A stretch of DNA of 6,289 nt, from assembly GCA_910586705.1 (NCBI GenBank), contig CAJUJK010000058.1, positions 1 to 6,289 on the forward strand, read 5' to 3'. The position numbers and the translations under genes were made by a program. This document shows positions 5,857 through 6,289 of the stretch, one piece after another (the first letter of the stretch is position 1; every line of letters begins with the position of its first letter). The stretch comes from an uncultured Lachnospiraceae bacterium. GTDB taxonomy: Bacteria; Bacillota; Clostridia; Lachnospirales; Lachnospiraceae. The notes beneath the pieces are model-generated. The model worked only from the letters and a program-made list of their open reading frames with translations, was not told the DNA's origin and did no database searches.

Positions 5857-6289
5857 ATGTCATCAAATGTAGAAAGCATGTTTTACACAAGGGAGAAACC
5901 GTGGCACGGATTGGGTGTCAGAGTGGAGGAGGCGCCCACATCAGCGGACGCGCTGCGCCTTGCAGGACTGGATTGGGAGGTTGCGCAGGAACCGATCTTT
6001 ACCGAAGCGGGGGACGCCATTGCAGGCTATAAGGTAAACGTCCGTGATCGCGACAGGAAGGTGCTTGGCGTGGTGAGCGACCGCTACAGGATCGTCCAGA
6101 ACAGGGAGGCTTTCTCCTTTACGGACGCCTTACTTGGCAACGGCGTGCGCTATGAGACGGCGGGTTCTTTGCAGGAAGGAAAGCGGGTCTGGCTCCTTGC
6201 AAGGCTGCCGAGGGAGTATATCATTGCGGGGGAACGCATTTCCCCCTATCTGGTATTCAGCAACTCCCACGACGGGAGCGGCGCCGTGC
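5857..6289 (+). CDS. DUF932 phage/plasmid-like protein, 5' part only
   Basis: The reading frame is open from ATG 5857 to the window edge: 144 codons, no stop, so the gene is truncated by the window. GGAGG (5845-5849) lies 7 bases upstream. The N-terminus MFYTREKPWHGLG (residues 8-20), followed by ADALRLAGLDWEV, VVSDRYRIVQNREAF and YLVFSNSHDGSGAV, is typical of the DUF932 family (also described as phage/plasmid-like protein TIGR03299). Members are usually about 300 residues or more and occur in conjugative elements, plasmids and phages; their biochemical role is not established. GC content here is about 60%, against roughly 28-38% in the preceding cassette, which suggests it belongs to different, probably backbone, DNA. 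No promoter is visible between the terminator and the gene, so expression may rely on read-through or a promoter upstream of the terminator. Confidence 0.85.
   Translation, partial: MSSNVESMFYTREKPWHGLGVRVEEAPTSADALRLAGLDWEVAQEPIFTEAGDAIAGYKVNVRDRDRKVLGVVSDRYRIVQNREAFSFTDALLGNGVRYETAGSLQEGKRVWLLARLPREYIIAGERISPYLVFSNSHDGSGAV

Noticed and set aside
1..6289. CRISPR arrays, tRNA, rRNA and insertion sequences
   Set aside because: No regularly spaced repeats, cloverleaf or rRNA-like stretches, transposase frames or flanking inverted repeats were seen.

Overview
The window looks like accessory DNA from a low-to-mid GC Gram-positive bacterium, most likely a gut Clostridia or Lachnospiraceae member carrying an integrative or mobilizable element. 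The grounds are AGGAGG-type ribosome binding sites, a consensus sigma-A promoter, a ribbon-helix-helix mobilization-type protein, an excisionase-type HTH protein, an HTH_26 repressor and a DUF932 phage/plasmid-like protein. No ribosomal, tRNA or core metabolic gene is present.

Layout. At 19-309 (minus) is a small MobC/CopG-like ribbon-helix-helix protein. It is followed by about 400 bases without a convincing gene (310-710), which hold a G-rich island (411-451) and a long imperfect hairpin (649-697). At 711-917 (plus) is an excisionase/MerR-type small DNA-binding protein. Its stop codon abuts the stop codon of a convergent Cro/C1 HTH regulator (918-1121, minus). Between that regulator and the next gene is a compact control region: a near-consensus promoter (1175-1203) with a 24-bp inverted repeat just downstream (1212-1235) and further copies of the same half-site.

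The promoter heads a four-gene plus-strand operon. It encodes a 716-aa membrane protein with a cytoplasmic domain, a Gln/Asn-rich linker and a large extracellular part (1272-3422); a TerB-like protein (3496-3912); a glycine/alanine-zipper plus coiled-coil protein (3934-4488); and an unrecognised ~411-aa protein with a conspicuous GHDPILGLVFGTANIA motif (4509-5744). A rho-independent terminator (5793-5827) closes it. Downstream, base composition jumps from roughly 30-40% to about 60% GC in the start of a DUF932 gene (5857 to the window edge), which probably belongs to the element backbone.

My reading is that regulator, operator/promoter, four genes and terminator form one self-contained cargo cassette. 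Membrane sensing or membrane attack, a TerB-like adaptor and an unknown partner are compatible with a stress-response or defence module. That function is inference: only the layout, the domains and the control sites are visible in the sequence.
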